From CADCTB01 sp038214685 (GTDB taxonomy: Bacteria > Actinomycetota > Acidimicrobiia > Acidimicrobiales > AC-14): a stretch of DNA of 13,413 nucleotides. Positions within the stretch are counted from its first letter, which is position 1. The number at the start of each line of letters is the position of its first letter. The translations under genes were made by a program, and so were the position numbers. The stretch lies in assembly GCA_038214685.1 (NCBI GenBank), contig JBBQRO010000087.1, positions 1 to 13,413 on the forward strand. Direction: 5' to 3'. Shown here piece after piece: positions 1-6,830 of the stretch. Below the pieces are notes generated by a model that did no database searches, had not been told where the DNA came from, and saw only the letters and a list, made by a program, of their open reading frames with translations.

Positions 1-124
1 TGCTGTGCGCTCTGCTCCGGAACCGACCAACCCGGACTGCCGCCGCCACCCGCAGCACCGTCCTGCAGGTCGCTGCGCAAACATGTCGCTGTAGTCGACT
101 CGGCCGTCTACCTGCTGGGATTCC
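1..124. other. Window edge, no gene recognised
   Basis: This is the DNA downstream of the minus-strand HNH nuclease gene. I see no reading frame, RNA gene or clear terminator in it. Confidence 0.4.
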
Positions 125-1078
125 TCAAGGCATGCAGATAACCCCGTCGCGATCGAGGGATCGGCTGTACCCCGGTTCGCCGCGTAGGAGAGGCGCCTTG
201 CCGGCTGCTCGAACCGCCGTGCAGTTCGCGTAGGAGACGCCGCCCGAGGCAGGCCCTGGCGGTGCGGTCGTCGTCGAGGTCGGCCGCTCTGCCGGCCCTG
301 GAGCCGACGACGAAGGAGCCAGTCGCAAGCCGACGGTGTCGAGCATTGCGCGCAGCGCGTCAGCCTCAGCCTGGTCGGCCGTGAGGTCGTAGGCGACCTT
401 CATGACGAGCCATGCTCGGGCGTAGGCGGGCCAGGCTGACCGCAGCGGCGGCTTCCACTTCGCCGGGTCCTTGTCGCCCTTGGAGGCGTTGCCCGAGCCG
501 CCGATGACCTTGAGGGCCTCTGGCCGGTCGACATCGTTGCCGAACGCGACCATCGTGGCCGTGGACCAGGAAGACGCGCCGCTGCGGTAGGCCTCCTTCA
601 AGGGGACCAAGTGGTCGATTGACACCTGGGCCGGATCTTCGAAGACTGAGCCGGTCGTGAAGTCGGTCCAACGGCCGGCCAGGACCTTGCACCCCGGGTA
701 ACTCACCTGAGCGGGCAACGTTGTGTCGCGCTGGAGCACTCGCGCCCTTGTGTTGCACCCCCTACTGTCGATACCGGCGTCCGGGTAGCCAAAGGTGTCC
801 CGGTCGTACCGACCAGGATCGGCCTCGGGGGCCACCCGCAGCGCCAGGAGTAGTTGTGCGTCGCTCCCCGGAGGGTCGGTCGACGGCAGAGGGCCAGGCT
901 TCGGCTCAGGAGACCCTGGGAAGATCGGCTCGCCTGCTAGGGACGTGACTGAAGTCGACGGTTCCGACGTGGTCGGCCGTGCCGCGGTGCCCTGGTTGCC
1001 GCACGCGACCCCGAGCACGGATGCAGCCACCAGCATCGGCGAGCGCCTCGTGAATCCTGGTCGGCGGCGGGGGCTCAT
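125..1078 (-). CDS. Secreted HNH nuclease (DUF1524/GmrSD C-terminal type) with excalibur domain
   Basis: The 317-aa product starts with an Arg-rich n-region and a short hydrophobic stretch ending in VAC (Cys26), so it is probably an exported lipoprotein; the -3 residue of the lipobox (Gly) is unusual. A Thr/Ser/Pro-rich linker follows (about 30-70). The nuclease core carries DHLVPL (155-160) with the general-base His, a second conserved block around GNASKGDKDPAKW (196-208), and W216. This matches the secreted HNH proteins grouped as DUF1524/GmrSD C-terminal-like, which cut DNA outside the cytoplasm. A second Pro/Thr-rich linker (255-280) leads to a C-terminal excalibur-type domain (283-315) with two cysteines (C286, C315) and the Asp-rich loop LDRDGV, a probable calcium site. 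Start is ATG at 1078; no strong ribosome binding site is visible and Met15 is a possible alternative. It may be chromosomal or cargo. Family assignment is firm; physiological role is unknown. Confidence 0.85.
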   Translation of the reverse strand: MSPRRRPGFTRRSPMLVAASVLGVACGNQGTAARPTTSEPSTSVTSLAGEPIFPGSPEPKPGPLPSTDPPGSDAQLLLALRVAPEADPGRYDRDTFGYPDAGIDSRGCNTRARVLQRDTTLPAQVSYPGCKVLAGRWTDFTTGSVFEDPAQVSIDHLVPLKEAYRSGASSWSTATMVAFGNDVDRPEALKVIGGSGNASKGDKDPAKWKPPLRSAWPAYARAWLVMKVAYDLTADQAEADALRAMLDTVGLRLAPSSSAPGPAERPTSTTTAPPGPASGGVSYANCTAVRAAGKAPLLRGEPGYSRSLDRDGVICMP

Positions 1079-1691
1079 CAGGTCATCGTCAATCGTACCG
1101 GGTCTTGGCGGTCATCTTGATCGGCCGACCCGGCCAACTCCTGAGCCTGAACTGGGGCCCGGGGGGACGGCGCCATGTGCCCTGCAGACAGGGCACGGCG
1201 CAAGACATCGTTGGGATTCCGGCCGGAACCGACGCACATCACATCGAGCCGACAGCATCGTCCCCCGTCGAGTTGATTGACGGCAAAGACCTGTGCGGCC
1301 TGAATCGCCCTACGGCCGGGCCTCGGGACGCTCGGCCCACAGCGGCCCGCTGGCAGCATCGTCGAGGAACTGCGCCGAGCAACGGGTGCTCATGTAGAAC
1401 CTTGGGCTAGGGTCCGTCCGTTGAACAAACAGCGGGCTGACCTCCCCTCGCACCGTCGGGTGAGCCCTCCGGCCGAGGGGCCCGTGCGAGATCATCTATC
1501 CTTCGTGCGCTGGTCAACCACCGCGTGACAGCCGTCCACGCGCAGACCTCCGAGCCCGGCCGTACCCTCTGCGCCATGATGGGAGGGTGCCCTTCCGGGG
1601 GGGTCTGGTCGGTCGGGTCACACTTCAGCCTGAGGTGGCTGCTATCGACGTTGGCAAGCGCATCGCTATGGGGTTGGCCATTGGGTATCTC
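1079..1691. other. 613-bp stretch without a recognised gene
   Basis: Several short open frames exist on both strands, but none has a recognisable domain, good start context or convincing composition. One 8-bp-stem hairpin with a 4-nt loop lies at 1177-1196 (arms GTGCCCTG and CAGGGCAC). The promoter of the HNH nuclease gene should lie in the first 100-200 bp, but I could not identify clear -35/-10 boxes. Confidence 0.4.
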
Positions 1692-2051
1692 CTAACTTTC
1701 GGTGCGGTCGAACAGGTACGACACCAGGCGGCTCTCCCCGGTGGGGCGAACGATCGTGCTGGCAGTCTGCTCCGTTGAGGGGACGGTATTGTCGGCGGTC
1801 GGGATGCTTGGGATGCTTGGGATGCGGTTCTTGCTGATCGTCCTCCATCTGCTGATGACTGATTGGTGGGTTGTGCCAAAACACTCCCCGATGGTCCGCC
1901 ACGTGAGGGGGGGGCCTACCCGGGCTGCACGGGCTGCTTCGAGGGCGTCGATCAGGTCCGGGTCGGCTTGGGCCACTGCCGCCCTGTAGGTTTCAACGGC
2001 CGTTTGAAGGGCCGCTACCCGGTCCGGGTCCTCGGCCCTCTGTTTATTCAT
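1692..2051 (-). CDS. Small helix-turn-helix protein
   Basis: The 119-aa product has an Ala-rich N-terminal helix pair (about 10-45) and a clear HTH at about 49-75, read as TWRTIGECFGTTHQSVISRW. The pattern 'W-x-x-IG-x-x-x-G-x-[ST]-x-Q-x-x-x-x-R' is typical of small actinobacterial HTH proteins of the 'SWAEIGRALGVSRQAAHQRF' sort. The C-terminal 40 residues are low-complexity and contain an IPSIPSIP run, encoded by tandem copies of a 9-bp unit near 1800-1826. The start is ATG at 2051, preceded by GGGG about 5 nt upstream. It probably binds DNA as a regulator. No partner gene is obvious: upstream is the decayed cobT region and downstream is a 613-bp gap. Confidence 0.7.
   Translation of the reverse strand: MNKQRAEDPDRVAALQTAVETYRAAVAQADPDLIDALEAARAARVGPPLTWRTIGECFGTTHQSVISRWRTISKNRIPSIPSIPTADNTVPSTEQTASTIVRPTGESRLVSYLFDRTES
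1800..1826. repeat. 9-bp tandem repeat inside the HTH gene
   Basis: The unit GGGATGCTT occurs twice in tandem, followed by a partial third copy (GGGATGCG). In the minus-strand HTH gene it encodes an Ile-Pro-Ser repeat in the C-terminal tail. Copy number change would alter the tail in steps of three residues without shifting the frame. Confidence 0.6.
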
Positions 2052-2349
2052 CCGTATCCCCGGCCATGATCTCGGTCAGCCTCTTGCTCTCGGGGCCCAG
2101 GAGCCGTTGGACGCAAGCCGTCGTCGAGCCGGCTGGACGGGCGCTCCTTGGCACAGGCCCCTTTGCGGTGGCCGCTTGAACTGGTATCCCTGAGCCACGA
2201 CATCTCTTGCCCATCGCTTGGTTTCGGTCTGCGAGCGCGGTGCCCCCACTTGTCTCGGCACGAAGGGGGGCGGCATGAGGAGGGGCCCAATCACACCCGG
2301 TCCCGAGCAGGAGCGCTGGTCGTGCGGTCAGGTCCCGTATCGTCGTTCG
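2052..2349. other. Intergenic remnant between cobT fragment and HTH gene
   Basis: Open frames continue on the minus strand but show no recognisable similarity and have biased, low-complexity composition. It may be further decayed cobT 3' sequence or unrelated DNA. The last open frame reads into the start of the 119-aa HTH gene (its stop overlaps the HTH start codon), but I do not believe it is a real gene. Confidence 0.35.
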
Positions 2350-2766
2350 GCCGCGGCGTCGAGCCCGGTGCAGCGCAGCGGCGACGGTCGCCATCTTGTG
2401 GTCCAGCATCTCGGTGTCGCCCCGGCGCCGAGTCCCACCACTGCCGCGAGGTCCAGCCCCAGCAACCCCGGCCATGAGCGCCGCAGCGACCGTGGTGTAC
2501 CCGACCCCGACCTCGCCGACCGCCACCAAGTCGCCTCGCGGCATCGGCACCGAGCCGCACCCCCGCAGCCAGCAGCCCGTCTACGTCGTGCTCGGTCAGC
2601 CCCTCTGCGGACGAGATCACCCCGCCTCCCACTGGGCCGCGCCGACACGGCGCCCGGCACCGGCCGATCCTGGACGCCAGCATCAACCACGACGACCCGC
2701 AGACCCGCCGCCCCGAGCGGCCACCGCCTCCAGAGCCTCCCCGCCGACCGCCGCATCCAGGACAAC
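2350..2766 (-). pseudogene. cobT: Decayed nicotinate-nucleotide:dimethylbenzimidazole phosphoribosyltransferase (cobT) fragment
   Basis: Read on the minus strand, consecutive pieces of CobT appear in order but in alternating frames. VVVVDAGV with the flanking region lies at 2717-2610. The next piece, with GLTEHDVDGLLAAG, lies at 2623-2531. GDLVAVGEVGVGYTT, matching the family signature G-[DE]-x-G-[IV]-G-N-T-T, lies at 2538-2467. LLGLDLAAVVGLGAGA lies at 2468-2418. MLDHKMATVAAAL lies within 2421-2353. The pieces join end to end, so at least four frameshifts separate them; an Ala-rich piece at 2760-2719 may extend it upstream. The family Asn in GNTT is replaced by Tyr. CobT transfers ribose phosphate to the lower base of cobalamin. 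Both the N-terminal part and the C-terminal catalytic region are missing, so no function is expected. Confidence 0.8.
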
Positions 2767-2783
2767 ACGGGTTTACCCCCTGC

Positions 2784-2960
2784 TCATAGGCCCACATGGA
2801 GCCGCATGGCGAGGCCGTCCTCGCTGCATGCTCCGAGGGGCTCGGATGCGGCCTTCTCGACCTCGTCGAGGTAGGCGGCCAGCCTCATCTGGCTTTGGCT
2901 CCCCGCTTCATCCCAGGAGGCAAGTCGGGGCGTCCCCACGATTGTTCGCAGCGGCGCCAC
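2784..2960 (-). CDS. Possible 58-aa protein or gene fragment, unrecognised
   Basis: This short frame is preceded by GAGGAG a few bases before a GTG at 2960; an ATG at 2888 would give only 34 aa. The product contains MRLAAYLDEVEKAA and ends in DGLAMRLHVGL. It has the alternating charged/hydrophobic pattern of a real amphipathic helix, better than the shadow frames around it. It lies in the same frame as the upstream UDG-like gene, 48 bp after that gene's stop, and just before the cobT remnant. I do not recognise the family. It could be a small gene, or the tail of a gene lost with the neighbouring decay. Confidence 0.3.
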   Translation of the reverse strand: MAPLRTIVGTPRLASWDEAGSQSQMRLAAYLDEVEKAASEPLGACSEDGLAMRLHVGL

Positions 2961-3008
2961 CGGCTCCTCGTGCAGGGCCGAAGGCAGCGACTGGGCCGAT
3001 GCCCAGGC

Positions 3009-3827
3009 TCATCCCGTTGAGAGCGCTAGCGCACGGGCCCGCAGGAGGGCGGGCCGAGCGACCTTGGCGTAGAAGGGGCTGGTTGTCCATTGCCATGCCT
3101 TGGGCGGGCCAGCAGAGGGGTGCGGCAGGGAGCACCAGACAGCCCTGACGGCGTCCACTCGAATCTTCGCCGTCCAGTCGTCGAGCCACTGGACCTCGTC
3201 GACGATCGCCGCCAGCGATCCGTGGGTGCTTGTCGCCTCGTTGCTGGATCGGCCTTGAGTGTGGATGATCGTCGGCTGAAGGAGACGGATCGTGTCGCGA
3301 AGGTGCACACCACACTCCCGCAACATGGTTCGCGTCGGTGCACCTCGACGGGAGGCACCGCTGGTTGGCAGGTTCGAGCACAAAGTCGAGTTGGCCATGG
3401 CGTAGGCGTCGAGCACGTGGGTCCCGTCATCAAGGTGCTCACCGTCGAGACCCGGCTCCAGCCCGAACAGCAGTTGCAGGGCGTAGGTCACCCCGCGCAT
3501 GTGCGCGTTCCGCTGGGCCGGCAACTCAGGGATCCGGACGCGAATCTGCTCACGTCTCCTCGACATCGTGACGGGCGCTTCGGCGTCTCCGACCTGCATG
3601 GAAGCAACGAGGACCCTGAACGATCGTCCATCGATCTCTGCTGCGTACCGATCACCGACGTAGGACAACTGGCCCTGAGCCAGGCCATGACCCGAAGCCA
3701 CCGAGCCGGCACACCTTTCACCGGCAGGACACTGAAAGCGGCCTTCGGCACTCACGACTCGATGGAGGTACTCGTCGAGCCGCCTCCGGTAGCCCTGGGA
3801 GATGGCAAGGTCGGTCAGCGTGGCCAC
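3009..3827 (-). CDS. Uracil-DNA-glycosylase-superfamily-like protein with four cysteines
   Basis: The 272-aa product shows motifs in the order seen in the UDG superfamily: a buried strand with a Gly-containing loop (FRVLVASMQVG, 70-80), a helix with NAHMRG (107-112), N146-x3-C150 (the 'tN.vkC' position), C172 at the start of the helix before QPTIIHTQG (184-192), and HPS at 236-238, the usual motif B. Four cysteines (C33, C39, C150, C172) are placed two in the N-terminal part and two in the middle, as in iron-sulfur family 4/5 enzymes, though spacing differs. Such enzymes remove uracil or damaged bases from DNA. A canonical GxxPG motif A is not evident, so activity is uncertain. The start is GTG at 3827 with no strong ribosome binding site. 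It lies downstream of the primase and winged-helix genes on the same strand and could be accessory DNA-processing or defence cargo. Confidence 0.6.
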   Translation of the reverse strand: MATLTDLAISQGYRRRLDEYLHRVVSAEGRFQCPAGERCAGSVASGHGLAQGQLSYVGDRYAAEIDGRSFRVLVASMQVGDAEAPVTMSRRREQIRVRIPELPAQRNAHMRGVTYALQLLFGLEPGLDGEHLDDGTHVLDAYAMANSTLCSNLPTSGASRRGAPTRTMLRECGVHLRDTIRLLQPTIIHTQGRSSNEATSTHGSLAAIVDEVQWLDDWTAKIRVDAVRAVWCSLPHPSAGPPKAWQWTTSPFYAKVARPALLRARALALSTG

Positions 3828-3956
3828 AAGCCGATGATGACGCAGCCGGCAGGCAGATCCCGGACGACGGCCTCAATGAGCCCAGTTGACCCGTTCAACC
3901 GGTCCTGGGGCCGGCCGACTGGAGGTCGAGTGAGACGCTGCTGCTGTCTCGGTGAA

Positions 3957-3992
3957 GCGGGCGCGCGGACCGGTTCCCGTGATCGCGCCCGC
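3957..3992. terminator. GC-rich hairpin between winged-helix and UDG-like genes
   Basis: The 9-bp arms GCGGGCGCG (3957-3965) and CGCGCCCGC (3984-3992) enclose an 18-nt loop. There is no T-run on either side, so it is only a candidate transcription-termination or attenuation structure for the minus-strand genes. Confidence 0.3.
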
Positions 3993-4076
3993 GCAAGTTG
4001 GCCACCCGGATGCTGCTAGGCCGACGTGGCGGTACATGTACGTGTCCCGCCACCTCCCTTCGTCCGCTCGGTTGTG

Positions 4077-4331
4077 TCACGGCAGGCGGTAGCGGCCTGC
4101 GCCGTCCCAGTCGAGGTCACCCTCCGTCTTTCGCCGCTGGAGGACGTTGCGAACGTTCCGCTTCCACCTCAGGCTTGACGAACCACGGGAGTCGGGCTCC
4201 ATGTCCTCGTCGTCGAGCACGACGCGCTGCTCGATGAGGACGTAGATGTCCGAGAGCGGCGTCCAGAGCCCGGCTTTCAGATGACGGGCGAGGATCGCCC
4301 AGATGTCGTCGGAGTGGAGCACCGGTGTCAT
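4077..4331 (-). CDS. Small winged-helix-like protein
   Basis: The 84-aa product begins with a helix containing DDIWAILARHLKAG, then WTPLSDIYVLIE, and ends with RWKRNVRNVLQRRKTEG followed by DWDGAGRYRLP. A helix, an 'IY' recognition segment, an Arg-rich helix of the form W-x-x-x-V-R-x-x-L-Q, and a final beta strand ending in Y-x-L are typical of small winged-helix DNA-binding domains found alone in mobile elements or attached to restriction endonucleases. ATG at 4331 is chosen; a TTG at 4346 is an alternative, and neither has a strong ribosome binding site. It is co-oriented with the primase gene, 124 bp downstream of it. Function beyond DNA or protein binding cannot be assigned. Confidence 0.6.
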   Translation of the reverse strand: MTPVLHSDDIWAILARHLKAGLWTPLSDIYVLIEQRVVLDDEDMEPDSRGSSSLRWKRNVRNVLQRRKTEGDLDWDGAGRYRLP

Positions 4332-4430
4332 CGTATGCGGGCCCAAGGTCTGGCCAGCGGCTCACCGATTGGACTAAGAGGGCGCTCCGCCAGTCCGTGG
4401 AACAACGATCGGAGGACTGATCCTGATGGC

Positions 4431-4454
4431 GGCTGGCTGGCTGGCTGGCTGGCT
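4431..4454. repeat. (GGCT)6 tetranucleotide microsatellite
   Basis: Six perfect copies of GGCT lie directly after the primase stop codon (stop at 4456-4458 on the plus strand). The length of four per unit and the position at a gene end make slippage possible. Because it lies outside the reading frame, it would not change the primase unless the stop were lost. Confidence 0.85.
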
Positions 4455-4455
4455 G

Positions 4456-6321
4456 CTAGCCGAACTCCTGCATCTCCACTGCGGGCTGCGGCTCGTACAG
4501 CATCGCAGGGGCAGGCCTGAGGGGCTGGACGTTCGGCGGGAGGCCCTTCCGCACCTCGGACGGCCGATGCGGGCAGGTGTCCGCCTCAGGGCGCCAGTCG
4601 TCGGGCTTGTCGGGAAGGTTCGACCAGCCGAACTCTTGGCGTTGCCGGATCGAAGCACCGTCGGTACGCAACCTGCGGGCGACCTGGTCGAGCCGATCCG
4701 TCGTGACCGGGGCAGCGCGCAGGCCGGACTCGCTGCGAGTCACGAGGCCATGCTCGATGAGCCTGGGCAAGTGCCGACTGATCGTGGACCTGTGGATGCC
4801 GATCCCCCGAGAGAGGGCAGCCTGACTGATCGACTCATCGAGGTTCGCCAGGTAGTCGACGATGCTCCATCCGGTCTTGTCGAAACCCTTCGCCCGAGCA
4901 TCGTCCCAGGGCGAGTCGCGGGCTCTGGTACTCCGCCGGTAGGCGTCGTGGCCGACAGCGGTCGAGGGGTGTCGCGAACTACCCACGTCCCCCCATTCAC
5001 AGGGGCGGGTGAGCATGTGGGTACTTCGCGACGTGTTCTTGGGGCGGTCGAGGTCGGCCATGCCGGGCGGCAGCCGGACCCTCCAGGCGCTCGACCGCCC
5101 ATCCTGACCAAGGAAGAGGCGGACGACCCATCCCTCATCGATCAACTCCCGAAGCGCCTGCGTCACTGGTTTGGTACTCATGCCGGCCTCAAGTGCGATC
5201 GTCCGGTGACCCCCGGTGAACACCGGTCCCCCGGCCCGCATCCCCAGCCTGAGCAGCGCTTCGAGCACAGCACGCATGCGCTTGCCCTTGTGGCCCCCCC
5301 TCGGCACCGACCACATCGCGGCGCGAATGTCCCCGACGACCTTGAGGGCCTCGTCCCGGTTGCGGATCTCCGGCTTGGGCTTGCGGGGCGTCTTCGCCCC
5401 CCACTCCAAACCGCTCCGGATCGTTGCCAGGACCTCCTTGGCTCCGAGTCCCTGTGCCTCCCCAGCCTCTATGAGAGACTGCGTGACCACCTCCTCGTCG
5501 AGGTCGCCGCCGCCCCCGATGATCTCCCCCAGGCAGCGGGCGGCCTTGAAAAGGTTGTCGTTCCGCTCTCCATGTTCCGAGTCAGCGATCCTCTGCAACT
5601 CGCGCGTGAGGGCAACCCAAGCCCAGGCGTTCACGCCGGGAGGGGGGGATGTCCCTTCGATCTCACGGCGTACACCGACCAGCAGGGCCGAAGGCAACTC
5701 CTCGACCGGGGTGTCCAGGTCGTCGGGCCATGAGTACGTCCCGCCGCCCGCGTGGCGGCTCGGAGGCACGACGACGAAGCCACCCCGGCCCCGCACATCG
5801 ATGCCGTCGTACAGGCGCTTGCCCTCATCCTTGGCCATCACGACCGGCAGGGTGTTGCCTACGGCGAAGCCGACGGGCCAGGCGTAGTACAGGTGCTCAC
5901 CCCCACCCCCGGTCGAAGCGCTGAGCGTCTCGTAGAGGGTGACGCCCCCAGCGGCAAGCCGCTTCTCGGACTCCGCCGACCCGTGGCGCGGGTCGAGGTC
6001 GAGGACGACGAAACCCGACCTCGGCCCGGTAACCAAACCGATGTTTGCCGTCGGGAAGCGCTCCAGCGCTGGCAGGAGCACCTTCAGGTTCGTCGTCGCC
6101 CTCTTCGACCAGTTCCTGAACCTCGGGTGCTTCCCAGCCCGCGTGCACTCGGCACCGACGGGGCAGTCACAGGCAGGCAGTCCATCCTCACCCCGGGCCA
6201 TCCCGTGAAGGAGCACCATGGGCCAACCACGCTCGGCGTACTCGATCACCAGCGACTTCCGCTCGTCCCTCCAGACGGCGTCGTCCTCGTCCCACCACGG
6301 AGTAGCATCACGAACAGGCAT
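4456..6321 (-). CDS. Prim-Pol (AEP) DNA primase/polymerase with C-terminal winged helices
   Basis: The 621-aa product begins with a bifunctional primase/polymerase domain (about 20-215): YAERGWPM (28-35), a Cys/His cluster CDCPVGAEC...GKHP (51-66) likely to bind zinc, ATTN (75-78) and NIGLVTG (93-99), the metal-binding VLDLD (106-110), STGGGGEHLYY (136-146), and GIDVRGRGGFVVVPPS (173-188). Residues 250-310 (RNDNLFKAARCLGEI and following) resemble a PriCT-type domain. Two winged helices follow, at about 349-402 and 485-530 (QAALSRGIGIHRSTISRHL). There is no Walker A motif, so unlike many plasmid or phage primases it carries no helicase. It likely primes replication of the mobile element. ATG at 6321 is chosen because GGAGG lies 7 nt upstream; a longer frame would begin in the hairpin before it. 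The upstream HTH gene is in the same operon. Confidence 0.85.
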   Translation of the reverse strand: MPVRDATPWWDEDDAVWRDERKSLVIEYAERGWPMVLLHGMARGEDGLPACDCPVGAECTRAGKHPRFRNWSKRATTNLKVLLPALERFPTANIGLVTGPRSGFVVLDLDPRHGSAESEKRLAAGGVTLYETLSASTGGGGEHLYYAWPVGFAVGNTLPVVMAKDEGKRLYDGIDVRGRGGFVVVPPSRHAGGGTYSWPDDLDTPVEELPSALLVGVRREIEGTSPPPGVNAWAWVALTRELQRIADSEHGERNDNLFKAARCLGEIIGGGGDLDEEVVTQSLIEAGEAQGLGAKEVLATIRSGLEWGAKTPRKPKPEIRNRDEALKVVGDIRAAMWSVPRGGHKGKRMRAVLEALLRLGMRAGGPVFTGGHRTIALEAGMSTKPVTQALRELIDEGWVVRLFLGQDGRSSAWRVRLPPGMADLDRPKNTSRSTHMLTRPCEWGDVGSSRHPSTAVGHDAYRRSTRARDSPWDDARAKGFDKTGWSIVDYLANLDESISQAALSRGIGIHRSTISRHLPRLIEHGLVTRSESGLRAAPVTTDRLDQVARRLRTDGASIRQRQEFGWSNLPDKPDDWRPEADTCPHRPSEVRKGLPPNVQPLRPAPAMLYEPQPAVEMQEFG

Positions 6322-6348
6322 TCGATCCTCCAGGACCTTCGGATGGCG

Positions 6349-6377
6349 AAGACGGCGGCGCTCCACGCCGCCGTCTT
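6349..6377. promoter_or_regulatory. Perfect hairpin in the leader between HTH gene and primase
   Basis: The 11-bp arms AAGACGGCGGC and GCCGCCGTCTT enclose a 7-nt loop, within the 66 bp between the HTH stop (6388) and the primase start (6321). On the minus-strand transcript it would form just 5' of the primase ribosome binding site. It could be an attenuator, an mRNA-stabilising element, or a dyad operator. No T-run follows. Confidence 0.5.
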
Positions 6378-6387
6378 GCACGTGTGC

Positions 6388-6606
6388 TCAGTGCTTGGTG
6401 AAGCCCTCGGCGATCAGCGCCTCAATGCCGCTCAACGGCACGCGCCGGCCACCGCCGACCCAGACGACGGGCAGCCGACCCGAGGCGATGAGCCGGTCCA
6501 GCGTCCGGGCACTGACAGCCAGGAGGGCGCAGACCTCTCTAGGCCGCACCAGTGCAAGCGCCCGCAGGCGCTTCTCCTCATCTGTCTGCAGCGCAAGTTC
6601 GATCAC
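6388..6606 (-). CDS. HTH (MerR/excisionase-type) DNA-binding protein
   Basis: The 72-aa product has the core RPREVCALLAVSARTLDRLIASGRLPVVWVGGGRRVPLSGIEALI (about 21-65), the standard HTH_17/excisionase pattern: a recognition helix after 'VSARTLDRL', a wing with G-GGRRVP, and a final helix. GTG at 6606 is chosen because AGGGAGG lies 5 nt upstream; the longer open frame to 6699 has no ribosome binding site. It is the first gene of the minus-strand block that continues into the Prim-Pol primase. Such proteins in integrative elements act as excisionase (recombination directionality factor) or as a regulator of the replication gene next to them. Position next to the primase rather than the integrase favours the regulatory reading. 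Confidence 0.75.
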   Translation of the reverse strand: MIELALQTDEEKRLRALALVRPREVCALLAVSARTLDRLIASGRLPVVWVGGGRRVPLSGIEALIAEGFTKH

Positions 6607-6715
6607 GGCGCCTCCCTTCGCCCCTTGTGGCGGAGTTGGCACGCCTTGGACAGGACCGCCCTGGCAGGATCTGGCGATTTCTGGCTCCGCCTGGCGCACG
6701 GTTCAGCCCGGGCTA

Positions 6716-6830
6716 CGCCGACACAGCCACGCCAACGCTCACGCCAACGCCAACGCCAACGCCAACGCCAACGCCCACGGCCACGACGACGACGACGACC
6801 ACGACCACGACCACGACCAACGCAGCAGCC
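6716..6830. repeat. ACGCCA hexamer and ACG/ACCACG simple repeat
   Basis: Tandem ACGCCA units give way to (ACG)n and then ACCACG units. On the plus strand one frame reads as a Thr-Pro run followed by a poly-Thr run, the style of linker found between domains of actinobacterial secreted proteins. The flanking sequence in that frame does not look like a domain on either side, so it is either a low-complexity relic of such a linker or a non-coding microsatellite. Confidence 0.75.

Noticed and set aside
2396..3148. Plus-strand open frame of 250 aa
   Set aside because: The opposite strand holds CobT pieces; this frame is Pro/Arg-rich and shows no family pattern.
3090..4019. Plus-strand open frame of 309 aa
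   Set aside because: It is antisense to the UDG-like gene, whose motifs are in order on the other strand.
4426..5733. Long plus-strand open frame (435 aa) opposite the primase gene
   Set aside because: It is antisense to a gene with clear Prim-Pol motifs; its composition (Arg/Pro/Gly-rich, no domain) is that of a high-GC shadow frame.
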